Source: an uncultured Vogesella sp. (GTDB lineage Bacteria > Pseudomonadota > Gammaproteobacteria > Burkholderiales > Chromobacteriaceae). Taken from it: a DNA stretch of 16,867 bases. The position numbers and the translations under genes are program-made. Shown in pieces: positions 5,573 through 12,659 of this stretch. The notes beneath the pieces are model-generated. The model was given only the letters and a program-made list of their open reading frames with translations, did no database searches and was not told the origin of the DNA. Location: NCBI GenBank assembly GCA_946479405.1, contig CAMLGD010000053.1, positions 1-16,867 on the forward strand. The letters run 5' to 3'. Each line of letters opens with the position of its first letter. Position 1 is the stretch's first letter.

Positions 5573-6982
5573 TCAGAAGAACAAAAAGGTCAGCAGCACA
5601 AAAGTGGGGATCAGGCAGCACAGCGCCCAGCCGATGTAGCCGAAGAAGCTGGGCATGGTCACGCCGCGTTCTTCCGCAATGGCTTTCACCATGAAATTGG
5701 GCGCATTGCCGATATAGCTGTTGGCACCCATGAACACCGCACCGGCGGAAATCGCCAGCAGGGTGCTGGCACCGTGGCCCATCAGTTGCTGTGCATCGCC
5801 GCCGGCCAGATTGAAGAACACCAGATAGGTAGGGGCGTTGTCGAGAAAGCTGGACAGCGCGCCGGTGAGCCAGAAGTAGGCGCTGTTCACTGGTGTACCG
5901 TCCGGTAGGCTCACCATGCCCACCAGGCTGGCGAAGGCGCCGTGTTGGCCGGCTTTCAGCATCGCCAGCACCGGAATCATGGTGACGAAGATGGCGGCAA
6001 ACAGCTTGCCCACCTCCAGCATCGGCCCCCAGTTGAAGGCATTGGCCTGGCGGCAGTTGCCCGGCGTCAGCTTGAGCGACAGGCCGGCAATGGCCAGCAG
6101 CAGCACATCGCGCACCACGTTTTGCAGTGCGATATCCAGACCAAAAATCTGCCAGCCGATGCCCGGCTTCCACACCCCAGACAGCAGCACTGCGCCGATG
6201 ATTGCCAGCAGCAGCAACAGGTTGACCTTGCCCAGCAGGCTGACGCGCGAATCCGGTGTCGGGTCCGGTAGTGCCGGCAGGTCGTCTTCCTTGCGGTAGT
6301 AGTGGCGGTCCAGCAGGTAGAAGGCCAGCAGCAGGATGGCGCTGGCGGTCAGCATCGGCAGCAGCATGTGCTGCATGGTCCAGCCAAAACCGACGCCTTT
6401 CAAGAAGCCGAGGAACAATGGCGGGTCGCCCAGCGGCGTCAGCGAGCCACCGATATTGGCTACCAGGAAGATGAAGAACACGAACACGTGCGTCTTGTAG
6501 CGACGGTTATCGTTGGCGCGCAGCAGCGGGCGGATCAACAGCATGGAGGCGCCGGTGGTGCCGGTAAAGCTGGCGAGCAGGGTGCCGATGCCGAGGAAGC
6601 CGGTATTCAGCAGCGGTGAGCCGTGCAGGTTGCCGCGCACGTAGATGCCGCCGGCCACGCTGAACAGCGCAATCAGCAGGATGATGAACGGCACGTATTC
6701 CAGTGCCAGGGTGTGCGCCATCTCGTGCAGCGTCGGCCCCAGGCCGTGGCTGGCAGCAAACGGCAGGGCAAACGCCAACGCCCAGCCGGCGGCGATCTTG
6801 CCGAAGTGGTGGTGCCAAAGGTTGGCCGCAAACAGCGGCAGCAGCGCGATGGACAGCAACATGCCGGCAAACGGCACGGCCCAGAGTGCGGACAGCTCGG
6901 CGCCGTTGACGCTGGCATGGGCCAGCAGCGGCAGGCCTGCCAGCGTGGCGGCGGCCGCGCGGGGTAGACGGATAGTCGACAT
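5573..6982 (-). CDS. NhaD-type sodium:proton antiporter (ion transporter superfamily)
   Basis: A 469-residue inner-membrane protein with about 11-13 hydrophobic segments and a possible N-terminal signal-like helix. Motifs typical of the NhaD/CitMHS branch are present: GTLLASFTGTTGASMLLIRP (133-152), NIGGSLTPLGDPPLFLGF (176-193), and two related helix-break motifs in the second half, SFLDNAPTYLVFFN (378-391) and GANSYIGNAPNFMVKA (419-434). Asp381 and the two Asn-Ala-Pro sequences are probably in the transport site. It likely exchanges Na+ or Li+ for H+, but substrate cannot be told from sequence. The start is supported by AGGA 8 bases upstream. It lies 165 bp downstream of the chorismatase gene on the same strand, with no clear terminator between them, so read-through is possible. 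It carries one copy of the 12-mer (encoding Ala-Ala-Asn-Leu). Confidence 0.85.
   Translation of the reverse strand: MSTIRLPRAAAATLAGLPLLAHASVNGAELSALWAVPFAGMLLSIALLPLFAANLWHHHFGKIAAGWALAFALPFAASHGLGPTLHEMAHTLALEYVPFIILLIALFSVAGGIYVRGNLHGSPLLNTGFLGIGTLLASFTGTTGASMLLIRPLLRANDNRRYKTHVFVFFIFLVANIGGSLTPLGDPPLFLGFLKGVGFGWTMQHMLLPMLTASAILLLAFYLLDRHYYRKEDDLPALPDPTPDSRVSLLGKVNLLLLLAIIGAVLLSGVWKPGIGWQIFGLDIALQNVVRDVLLLAIAGLSLKLTPGNCRQANAFNWGPMLEVGKLFAAIFVTMIPVLAMLKAGQHGAFASLVGMVSLPDGTPVNSAYFWLTGALSSFLDNAPTYLVFFNLAGGDAQQLMGHGASTLLAISAGAVFMGANSYIGNAPNFMVKAIAEERGVTMPSFFGYIGWALCCLIPTFVLLTFLFF
6818..6829 (+). repeat. Repeated 12-mer copy 5 (AAGGTTGGCCGC)
   Basis: Exact copy inside the antiporter gene. Confidence 0.85.
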
Positions 6983-7147
6983 GGGGAATCCTGTGCAGCG
7001 GGCGAATGCTGGCGCTCCGGGGGCGCTGCCTAGCCCTTTGTGTTGTGCTTGCTATCGGGCCCGGAAAGGGCGGCAGTTTACCAGCAAGCCCTGCGACGGG
7101 GCAGTCGGCGGTCCGGCACTGTGGGGCGAGTTTCCGCTTGCCGGGCT

Positions 7148-8161
7148 TCAGGACCGGCAGTAAATGCTGTGCGCTTCAATTTCAACCAACAGGTTGCTGC
7201 GGCAAATGTCCGCCTGTACGTACACGGCGCGCATACTGGGGCCGATCAGCTGTTCCAGCGCGGTGCGCACTTTGAGGTAGTCGGCGGCATGGCGGATGTA
7301 GACCCGGTAGTCCAGTCCGGCCAGGCTGTAGCCGGCAGCCGGTGCCAACTGCTGCGCCTGTTCCACCAGCACGCTGATATTGGCCACGGTTTCCCGCGTC
7401 TGTGCCGCCACGTCGCCAAGGTGCACGGTACCGTGCCCGATGATACTGGCGGTGCCGGAAATGAACAGGATGTCATGGCGGCCGCTGCTGGCGAGCGCGG
7501 CGCGGGTGAAGGTGGGGCTGCGTGGGCCATATTGCCGCGGGTAGGCGAAGGCGCTGGTCTGGCGCGGATTCTCGATGCAACGTGGGGCATGCCGCGCCGC
7601 CAGGAAGGCGATGCTCAGCGGACCGTCCACCACCCCCAGCGCACAGGCGGCCGGACTGCTGTCCACCGGCCGCGCAAAGTCGGCAAATGCCTCGTGGCGG
7701 CCGATGTTGAACTGGCGGTAGCGCTCCAGCCCGTGCTCCACTTCGTTGATGCGCGGCACATAGTTCCACACCCGCCACAGGTGCGGGAAGCCTTCGGCCT
7801 CCAGCAACGAGAACAGCTGGCGGTAGGCTTGTTCTGCGGCCAACTGCAGCGCGGTACCGGTGTCGGAACCGTGGGTTTCCTCCAGCTCGATCACACCGTA
7901 GAGCAGTTCGTCACTGGTGCTGAAGCGGATGTCCTGGAAGCGGCCACGGCGGCAGCTGGCGGCACTGTGCCAGTATTCGTGCAGCTGCTGCACACTGCCG
8001 CCCAGTAGCGGGGTGCGTACCCGCTGCACGGGCCAGGGCAGTTCCGGTGCCGGCTGTTGCAGGCTGCTCATGCCGAGGATGCCGGCGGCGGCCGGCAGCG
8101 GCTGCCCGCCGGGGGCGCAAGGGTCACACTGGAAAAACTGTAGGCTGGTATCTGGACTCAT
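7148..8161 (-). CDS. Chorismatase of the FkbO/Hyg5/XanB2 family
   Basis: A 337-residue cytosolic enzyme of the chorismatase family, whose C-terminal half has the RidA/YjgF-like fold. Family blocks seen: LWRVWNYVPRIN (128-139), GLERYRQFNIGRHEAF (144-159), NPRQTSAFAYPRQYGPRSP (198-216), FISGTASIIGHGTVH (233-247) and ADICRSNLLVEIEAH (317-331), with the acidic residues of the last block at the active site. Known members split chorismate to 3-hydroxybenzoate (Hyg5), 3- plus 4-hydroxybenzoate (XanB2) or a cyclohexadiene diol (FkbO). Which applies here is not certain. Beside an aryl-polyene operon, as with XanB2 in xanthomonadin synthesis, a hydroxybenzoate starter is the likely product. The ATG at 8161 begins the family-like N-terminus but has no clear Shine-Dalgarno sequence. 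An upstream in-frame extension is antisense to the phosphatase gene region and is rejected. It follows the PAP2 gene by 56 bp on the same strand. Confidence 0.88.
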   Translation of the reverse strand: MSPDTSLQFFQCDPCAPGGQPLPAAAGILGMSSLQQPAPELPWPVQRVRTPLLGGSVQQLHEYWHSAASCRRGRFQDIRFSTSDELLYGVIELEETHGSDTGTALQLAAEQAYRQLFSLLEAEGFPHLWRVWNYVPRINEVEHGLERYRQFNIGRHEAFADFARPVDSSPAACALGVVDGPLSIAFLAARHAPRCIENPRQTSAFAYPRQYGPRSPTFTRAALASSGRHDILFISGTASIIGHGTVHLGDVAAQTRETVANISVLVEQAQQLAPAAGYSLAGLDYRVYIRHAADYLKVRTALEQLIGPSMRAVYVQADICRSNLLVEIEAHSIYCRS

Positions 8162-8217
8162 GATGCGGGTGTTGCGGCGGCAACAGCAAAAGGTGATATG
8201 GGGTGATGGGGCCGTGT

Positions 8218-8901
8218 TCAAGGCGGCGGCAGGCTGGCGCCGAACGCGTGGGCCTTCAGGCCGCTTAGCCAGGCACTGCCCAGTCCCAGCAGGGTACCGG
8301 CCACTACGTCCAGCGCCACGTGCTGCTTCACCGCCATGGTGGAGTAGGCAATGGCCACGCACCAGGCGATGTTGAACCACTCCAGGCCGCGGCCCAGCCG
8401 TAGCAGGCGCAGGCGCCAGTGCAGCCACAGGCCGGAAAACACCGCGGTGGCCACGTGCAGCGAGGGGAAGGCATTGCCGGCGGTATCGACGTTTTTCAGG
8501 AATGCCACACCGGGGTGCAGCCGCCAGTCGATATCGGCCGGCGCGATGGCGTTGGGCCAGAAGTAAAAGATTGCCAGACCGCTGAGGCAGGGCAGGGCTA
8601 CCTTGAAACCGTAAGCGATGATTTCGCCGCGGCTTAGCATCAGTACCGTTGGCAGTGACACATAGACCCACAGCGACAGGTAGATCGGCAGCGCCCAGGG
8701 CTGAAAGCCGATCATTTGGTCCAGCGTGGTGGCGGGAATGATGCTGACCTCGGCGGCAGGGTGCCGCAGCAGGTATACGTAGGCGACAAAAAACACCATG
8801 GTGAAGCCCATGGTGCCGAACATCTTGAACCAGAAACGGGTCAGCGCGGTGGCCACGATTCCGGTCTGGGCCAGGCGGTGGCTGGTCACACCCTCGTTCA
8901 A
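8218..8901 (-). CDS. PAP2-superfamily membrane phosphatase / phosphotransferase
   Basis: A 227-residue inner-membrane protein with about six hydrophobic segments. Two PAP2 catalytic motifs are seen: FPSLHVATA (145-153, with Ser147 and His149) and STMAVKQHVALDVVAG (187-202), giving Ser187-x6-His194-x3-Asp198, the usual S-x6-H-x3-D. The acid-phosphatase fold then forms a phospho-His intermediate at His194. The aromatic-rich form of the first motif resembles inositolphosphotransferase-like members as much as lipid phosphatases, so the substrate may be a lipid phosphate or phospholipid head group. The start is TTG at 8899-8901. AAGGAGC lies 5-6 bases upstream and decides the start; no ATG is suitably placed. 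It is divergent from the pigment operon and 56 bp upstream of the chorismatase gene, so the two probably form an operon serving the pigment. Confidence 0.83.
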   Translation of the reverse strand: MNEGVTSHRLAQTGIVATALTRFWFKMFGTMGFTMVFFVAYVYLLRHPAAEVSIIPATTLDQMIGFQPWALPIYLSLWVYVSLPTVLMLSRGEIIAYGFKVALPCLSGLAIFYFWPNAIAPADIDWRLHPGVAFLKNVDTAGNAFPSLHVATAVFSGLWLHWRLRLLRLGRGLEWFNIAWCVAIAYSTMAVKQHVALDVVAGTLLGLGSAWLSGLKAHAFGASLPPP

Positions 8902-8958
8902 AACTGCTCCTTAAGGCTGATGTCTGGTCTGGCGCGGTGGTCGGCCGGGGAGGATATT

Positions 8959-8967
8959 TGTTATACT
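8959..8967 (+). promoter_or_regulatory. Extended -10 promoter candidate for the aryl-polyene operon
   Basis: TGT-TATACT is an extended -10 element (TGn followed by a five-of-six -10 hexamer) in the 235-bp gap between the divergent PAP2 and ACP genes. No -35 box is apparent. It would give a leader of about 165 bases. The reverse strand here also reads TATAAC, so a divergent promoter for the PAP2 gene may overlap it. The rest of the gap shows no gene; an ATG at 9032 opens only 16 codons. Confidence 0.45.
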
Positions 8968-9136
8968 CCGCCTTCATTTTCCGCGGGTTAGGTACTCGCC
9001 GCGTGTTGTCGGAGTCAGGCGCCAGAGCACTATGTTTTTGGCGTATATCGATAGGCACGGCGATGATACAGAAACTGCGTGACGTTGGCGATTGTCAGCA
9101 TTTCCCTTAAACAAGCCCTTGTTATCACTTCAAATC

Positions 9137-9415
9137 ATGGAACAACACATCGAGCCGGATCTGGCGCTGGAACGCGAAATTGCCGGGCATATCGTTACCG
9201 CGCTGAACCTTGACATCGCTCCCGACGACATTGTTCCCGAGTCGCCGCTGTACGGCGACGAACTGGGTATCGACTCCATCGATATCCTGGAAATCGCGCT
9301 GGTGATGTCCAAGCAGTACGGGGTGCAGATGAAGGCGGACAGCGCTGACAACTCCACCATTTTTGCCTCCCTGCGCGCACTGGCGTCCTATATCCGCGAG
9401 CATCGCAGCAAATGA
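9137..9415 (+). CDS. Acyl carrier protein of the aryl-polyene pathway
   Basis: A 92-residue acyl carrier protein. The phosphopantetheine attachment motif is DELGIDSIDILEIAL, with Ser at the DSI position, in the helix-II context of the ACP fold. In such clusters the ACP carries the growing aryl polyene during elongation by ketosynthases. The ATG at 9137 is chosen over an in-frame TTG 45 bases upstream because it gives a normal-length ACP; neither has a clear Shine-Dalgarno sequence. Its stop overlaps the next start (ATGA at 9412), so translation is probably coupled. Aryl-polyene clusters usually have two ACPs side by side; only one is here, and a second may be beyond the right edge. Confidence 0.93.
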   Translation: MEQHIEPDLALEREIAGHIVTALNLDIAPDDIVPESPLYGDELGIDSIDILEIALVMSKQYGVQMKADSADNSTIFASLRALASYIREHRSK

Positions 9416-10068
9416 CCGGGCTCTGGCGCACCTTGCGCCTGGTGCTGCTGGCGCTGCTTGGGGGTGGCTACCTGGTGATGGACTACCTGGCCTCCTCCTC
9501 CACGCAGCCGCCGGCCTACGCGGTGCTGATCGGCGCCGCGCCCCTTACCGCCGGGGTGATCGCGGCCTGCTGGAACTCCTCCTTTCGACTGCCCGCCACG
9601 CTGTTGTGCCTGGCCGGCCTGTTGACCATGGTCTTGAATCTTGACCGGCTGCTGATGCACGCCGCCTGGCTGTACTTCTTTCAGCACGCCGGCATCATGA
9701 CCGGCCTTGGCATCATGTTCGGCAGCACGCTGGGTAGCCACGAGGGGGCGCTGTGTTCGCGCATTGCCCGTACCGCCATCGCCGAGCCGCTGGATGCGCG
9801 CTACCTGCATTACACCTGGAAGGTCACCCTGGCCTGGACTGTTTACTTCGCCGCCAGTGCGCTACTGTCGCTGCTGTTGTTCGCCTTTGCGCCGCTGGCC
9901 AGTTGGGCGCTGTTCGCTTCGCTGCTGACCCCGCTGTCGCTGGGGCTGATGTTCGGCGGCGAATACCTGATCCGCCTGCGCGCGCTGCCGGGGCAGCCGC
10001 ACTTCAGCATCGCGCAGACCATCCGCTCCTATCGCAAATACACGCAGTGCCGGGACGCCGCCGAGTAG
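9412..10068 (+). CDS. COG4648-type membrane protein of aryl-polyene clusters
   Basis: A 218-residue integral membrane protein. Hydrophobic segments lie at about 8-23, 37-52, 58-76, 84-104, 136-160 and 164-184, giving about six membrane passes, with a short basic C-terminal tail (QTIRSYRKYTQCRD). Conserved-looking polar positions include HAAWLYFFQHAG (about 82-93), GSTLG, and GEYLIR near the last helix. I recognise it as the uncharacterised membrane protein that stands between the ACP and the aryl-CoA ligase in many aryl-polyene and related lipid-pigment clusters. Its function is unknown; handling or presenting a lipid-linked intermediate at the inner membrane is a guess from position. It overlaps the ACP gene by 4 bases, and the ligase follows 28 bp later. 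Confidence 0.72.
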   Translation: MTGLWRTLRLVLLALLGGGYLVMDYLASSSTQPPAYAVLIGAAPLTAGVIAACWNSSFRLPATLLCLAGLLTMVLNLDRLLMHAAWLYFFQHAGIMTGLGIMFGSTLGSHEGALCSRIARTAIAEPLDARYLHYTWKVTLAWTVYFAASALLSLLLFAFAPLASWALFASLLTPLSLGLMFGGEYLIRLRALPGQPHFSIAQTIRSYRKYTQCRDAAE

Positions 10069-10096
10069 CCCTGCACCGCCGATCCAGATCCGTTCC

Positions 10097-11443
10097 ATGA
10101 GCCTGATTCCGCTGCTTCCCGATGCCGACCGCCACGCCCCGTTTGCCTACCGTCATGGCCAACTGTTCGACCGCGAGACTTTTCACGCCCAGGTGATGAC
10201 GCTGGCCGCTGCGCTGCCGGAAGGGCAGCGGGTGATGAATCTGTGCGCCGACCGTTACTGGTTTGCGGTGGCGCTGTTCGCCGCCATCGCCCGCGGCATG
10301 CTCACCGTGCTACCCAATTCGGCGGCGCCGGAACACATCGCCCTGGTGGCGGCCGAGCAGCCGGGGCTGCTGGTGCTGGGCGACCAGGCCGATTGCCCGG
10401 TAACCGGGCTGCCGTATTGCCGCATCGACACCCTGTCACCGGCGGTGCGGCCAACCTTGACCGAGATGCCGCTGATCGCTTTCGACCAGCGTATCACCTG
10501 CATGTATACCTCCGGCTCCACCGGCACACCGATGCCTCACTTCAAGACCTTCGGCCGCTTGCGGCTGGCCATTCTGGCCGGGGCGGAGCGGGTGTGGGCG
10601 GCGGCCGGCGCGCCGTGTTCGGTAGTGGGCACGGTGCCGATCCGTCACATGTACGGGCTGGAATCCAGCGTGCTGCTGCCCATTCTTGCCGGCGGGCGCA
10701 TGTCGTCGCAGATTCCGTTCTTTCCGGCCGACATCGCCGCCAGCCTGGCAGAAATGCCGGCGCCGCGGCTGTTGGTGATCACCCCGTTCCATCTGCGCAA
10801 GTTGCTGGAGGCGGATATCGCGTTGCCGGAAATCGCCGTGATCCTGTCGGCCACCGCGCCGTTGTCCGCCGAGTTGGCCGCACAGACCCGCCAGCAGCTG
10901 GGCTGCCCGGTGCTGGAAATCTATGGCTCTACCGAGACCGGTCAGGTCGCCACCCGCGAGACCGCCCGCGAAAGCAACTGGCACACCCTGCGCGGCATCG
11001 CGCTGGAGCAGCGGGACGAAGAGTTCTGGGCGGTGGGCGAGGTGTACGAGACGCCGCAGATGCTCAACGACAACATCGAGCTGTTCAGCCCGCAGCTGTT
11101 CCGGCTGGTGGACCGCAAGGCCAATATGATCAACGTTGCCGGCAAGCGCAGCTCGCTGTCCTTCCTCAACGCCACGCTTACCGGCCTGCCCGGCGTGCTG
11201 GACGGTGTGTTCTGCGTGCCGGAGCGCAGCGGTGACGGCGAAGTGGAGCGCCTGGCCGTCTTCGTGGTCGCACCGGGGCTGGATCGCCCCCAGATTCTGG
11301 CAGGCTTGCGTCTGCACATCGATTCGGTATTCCTGCCGCGCCACGTGGTGTTCGTCGACACCCTGCCGCGCGACGGCAACGGCAAGATCCTGGCCAGCAC
11401 GCTGCAGGCCCTGATTGCACAACATCTTCCCAAGCGGGACTAA
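10097..11443 (+). CDS. AMP-dependent aryl-acid ligase of the aryl-polyene pathway
   Basis: A 448-residue adenylating enzyme of the ANL superfamily, shorter than typical acyl-CoA synthetases (500 or more). Motifs: phosphate loop YTSGSTGTP (137-145), the A5 motif EIYGSTETGQ (274-283), the hinge region FRLVDRKANMINVAGKR (335-351) and the C-terminal catalytic Lys430 in LPRDGNGKI. The loop is followed by MPHFK instead of the usual Lys-Gly, so the loop lysine is missing at its normal position and the nearest one is Lys150. It probably activates a hydroxybenzoate and passes it to the ACP or CoA, as ApeH does in E. coli. The chorismatase next door would supply the acid. One exact copy of the repeated 12-mer lies at codons 117-121. 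The start is weakly supported by ribosome binding signals. Confidence 0.87.
   Translation: MSLIPLLPDADRHAPFAYRHGQLFDRETFHAQVMTLAAALPEGQRVMNLCADRYWFAVALFAAIARGMLTVLPNSAAPEHIALVAAEQPGLLVLGDQADCPVTGLPYCRIDTLSPAVRPTLTEMPLIAFDQRITCMYTSGSTGTPMPHFKTFGRLRLAILAGAERVWAAAGAPCSVVGTVPIRHMYGLESSVLLPILAGGRMSSQIPFFPADIAASLAEMPAPRLLVITPFHLRKLLEADIALPEIAVILSATAPLSAELAAQTRQQLGCPVLEIYGSTETGQVATRETARESNWHTLRGIALEQRDEEFWAVGEVYETPQMLNDNIELFSPQLFRLVDRKANMINVAGKRSSLSFLNATLTGLPGVLDGVFCVPERSGDGEVERLAVFVVAPGLDRPQILAGLRLHIDSVFLPRHVVFVDTLPRDGNGKILASTLQALIAQHLPKRD
10447..10458 (-). repeat. Repeated 12-mer copy 6 (GCGGCCAACCTT)
   Basis: Exact copy inside the aryl-acid ligase gene. Here it encodes Arg-Pro-Thr-Leu, a different reading frame from copies 1, 2 and 5, so the conservation is at DNA rather than protein level. 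Confidence 0.85.
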
Positions 11444-11445
11444 GC

Positions 11446-11745
11446 ATGCAGCACGCCATACTTCATATCGCCAGCGATCATCCGGCTTACGCCGGACACT
11501 TTCCCGGCCGCCCGGTGCTGCCGGGCGTGGTGCTGCTGGACCACGCCATGCTGGCAATCGAAGATGCCTGCCGGTTGCAGCTGAGCGGCCTGCAGGTGGC
11601 CAAGTTCCACCGCCCGGTCAGCCCGGGGCAGTCGTTGCGGCTGGAATTCCGCCAGGATGCGGTAGCTGTGGCATTTGCCATCTTTCATGAACAACACAAG
11701 GTGGCGGACGGCAAGTTCGCCATTGCCACGGAGCAGGGCGAGTGA
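11446..11745 (+). CDS. Hotdog-fold 3-hydroxyacyl-ACP dehydratase (ApeI/FabZ-like)
   Basis: A 99-residue small hotdog protein. The motif HPAYAGHFPGRPVLPGVVLLD (12-32) is the FabA/FabZ active-site signature: the His before FPG is catalytic, and the acidic residue after the P-G-V turn is the second. It likely dehydrates 3-hydroxyacyl-ACP intermediates to build the conjugated double bonds. It is shorter than FabZ (about 150), which matches the small dehydratases of aryl-polyene clusters. It starts 2 bases after the ligase stop and its stop overlaps the next start (GTGA at 11742). A second dehydratase, usual in such clusters, is not in this window. Confidence 0.88.
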   Translation: MQHAILHIASDHPAYAGHFPGRPVLPGVVLLDHAMLAIEDACRLQLSGLQVAKFHRPVSPGQSLRLEFRQDAVAVAFAIFHEQHKVADGKFAIATEQGE

Positions 11746-12659
11746 GTCAGCCCGAGGCCGGCGGCCAACCGCCAGCGTGGCTGCAGCAGCGTGAACGCGG
11801 TAGCCGCTTCTGGCTGCGCGTCATGTCCACGCTGTCCTGCCTGCTGGGACGGCGCTGCTCGCGCCTGGTGCTGTATGGCATCGCCGCCTATTTCCTGCTG
11901 TTCGGCGGCCGCGCGCGCGCCGCCTCGCGGGCATATCTCACGCGCAGCCTGGGCCGGCCACCGCGCTGGCACGAGCAATACCGGCATGTGCTCAGCTTCG
12001 CCAGCACCATTCACGATCGGGTGTACCTGTTGCGCGATCGTTTCGACGACTTCCGCATCGAGCTGTCCGGCACCGAAGCGCTGCACGCCTACTGCGACCG
12101 CGGCCAGGGCGTGTTGCTGTTCGGCGCCCACCTTGGCAGCTTCGAAGTGCTGCGCAGCATGGCGCGCCACCGCCCCGGGCTGCAGATCAGCATGGCGATG
12201 TATCCGGAAAACGCGCGCCAGATCAACCAGGCGCTGCAGGCCATCAACCCGCGCGCACAGCAGGACATCATCGCGCTGGGCACACTGGATGCGATGCTGA
12301 ACGTGCATAGCAGGCTGGAGGCAGGCGCGCTGGTGGGTATTCTGGCCGACCGCGCCGTCGGGCCGGACCAGTACCTGAGCCGCCCGCTGCTGGGTGCGCC
12401 GGCGCGCTTTCCCAGTGGCCCGTTCCGCATGGCGGCGATGCTGAAGCAGCCGGTGTTCTTCATGGCCGGTGTCTATCTGGGCGGCAATCGCTACCGGGTG
12501 CATTTCGAGCTGCTGGAAGATTTTTGCGACATCGGGCGTCAGGGACGGGAACAACTGCTGGCTGCACTGCTCGACAAGTATGTAGCGGCGCTGGAGCGGC
12601 ACTGCCGCGCCTACCCGTTCAACTGGTTCAACTTTTACGACTTTTGGGATGAAAGCTAG
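11742..12659 (+). CDS. LpxL/HtrB-like acyltransferase (COG4261 type)
   Basis: A 305-residue membrane-associated acyltransferase of the lysophospholipid/lipid A acyltransferase family. The catalytic H-x4-E motif is HLGSFE (His130, Glu135), inside GVLLFGAHLGSFEVLR. A hydrophobic segment at about 41-56 anchors it to the inner membrane. Later blocks GILADRAVGPDQYLSRPLLG (about 204-223) and FPSGPFRMAAMLKQPVFF (about 226-243) fit the family. In E. coli the comparable ApeJ is fused to a glycosyltransferase; here only the acyltransferase is present. It probably transfers an acyl group (the polyene or a fatty acid) onto a lipid or sugar acceptor. The start is GTG, overlapping the dehydratase stop by 4 bases. 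The C-terminus overlaps the next gene by 11 bases. Confidence 0.87.
   Translation: MSQPEAGGQPPAWLQQRERGSRFWLRVMSTLSCLLGRRCSRLVLYGIAAYFLLFGGRARAASRAYLTRSLGRPPRWHEQYRHVLSFASTIHDRVYLLRDRFDDFRIELSGTEALHAYCDRGQGVLLFGAHLGSFEVLRSMARHRPGLQISMAMYPENARQINQALQAINPRAQQDIIALGTLDAMLNVHSRLEAGALVGILADRAVGPDQYLSRPLLGAPARFPSGPFRMAAMLKQPVFFMAGVYLGGNRYRVHFELLEDFCDIGRQGREQLLAALLDKYVAALERHCRAYPFNWFNFYDFWDES

Noticed and set aside
7040..8008. Plus-strand open frame of 322 codons opposite the chorismatase
   Set aside because: Shadow. No ribosome site and no motif, while the minus-strand frame has several chorismatase blocks.
8162..9058. N-terminal extension of the chorismatase frame by 299 residues
   Set aside because: It runs through the PAP2 gene in another frame and is Arg/Pro/Gly-rich as typical of high-GC shadows. 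The chorismatase is of normal length from 8161.
9032..9082. Short 16-codon leader frame ahead of the ACP gene
   Set aside because: No ribosome site, no attenuator-like codon run and no following hairpin with a T-run.
9092..9136. Upstream TTG start adding 15 residues to the ACP
   Set aside because: No ribosome site and a non-family hydrophobic extension. ATG at 9137 gives normal ACP length.
10436..11557. Long antisense open frame (373 codons) across the ligase and dehydratase genes
   Set aside because: High-GC shadow. Composition is rich in Arg, Gly, Gln and His with no motif, while the plus strand has clear catalytic motifs.
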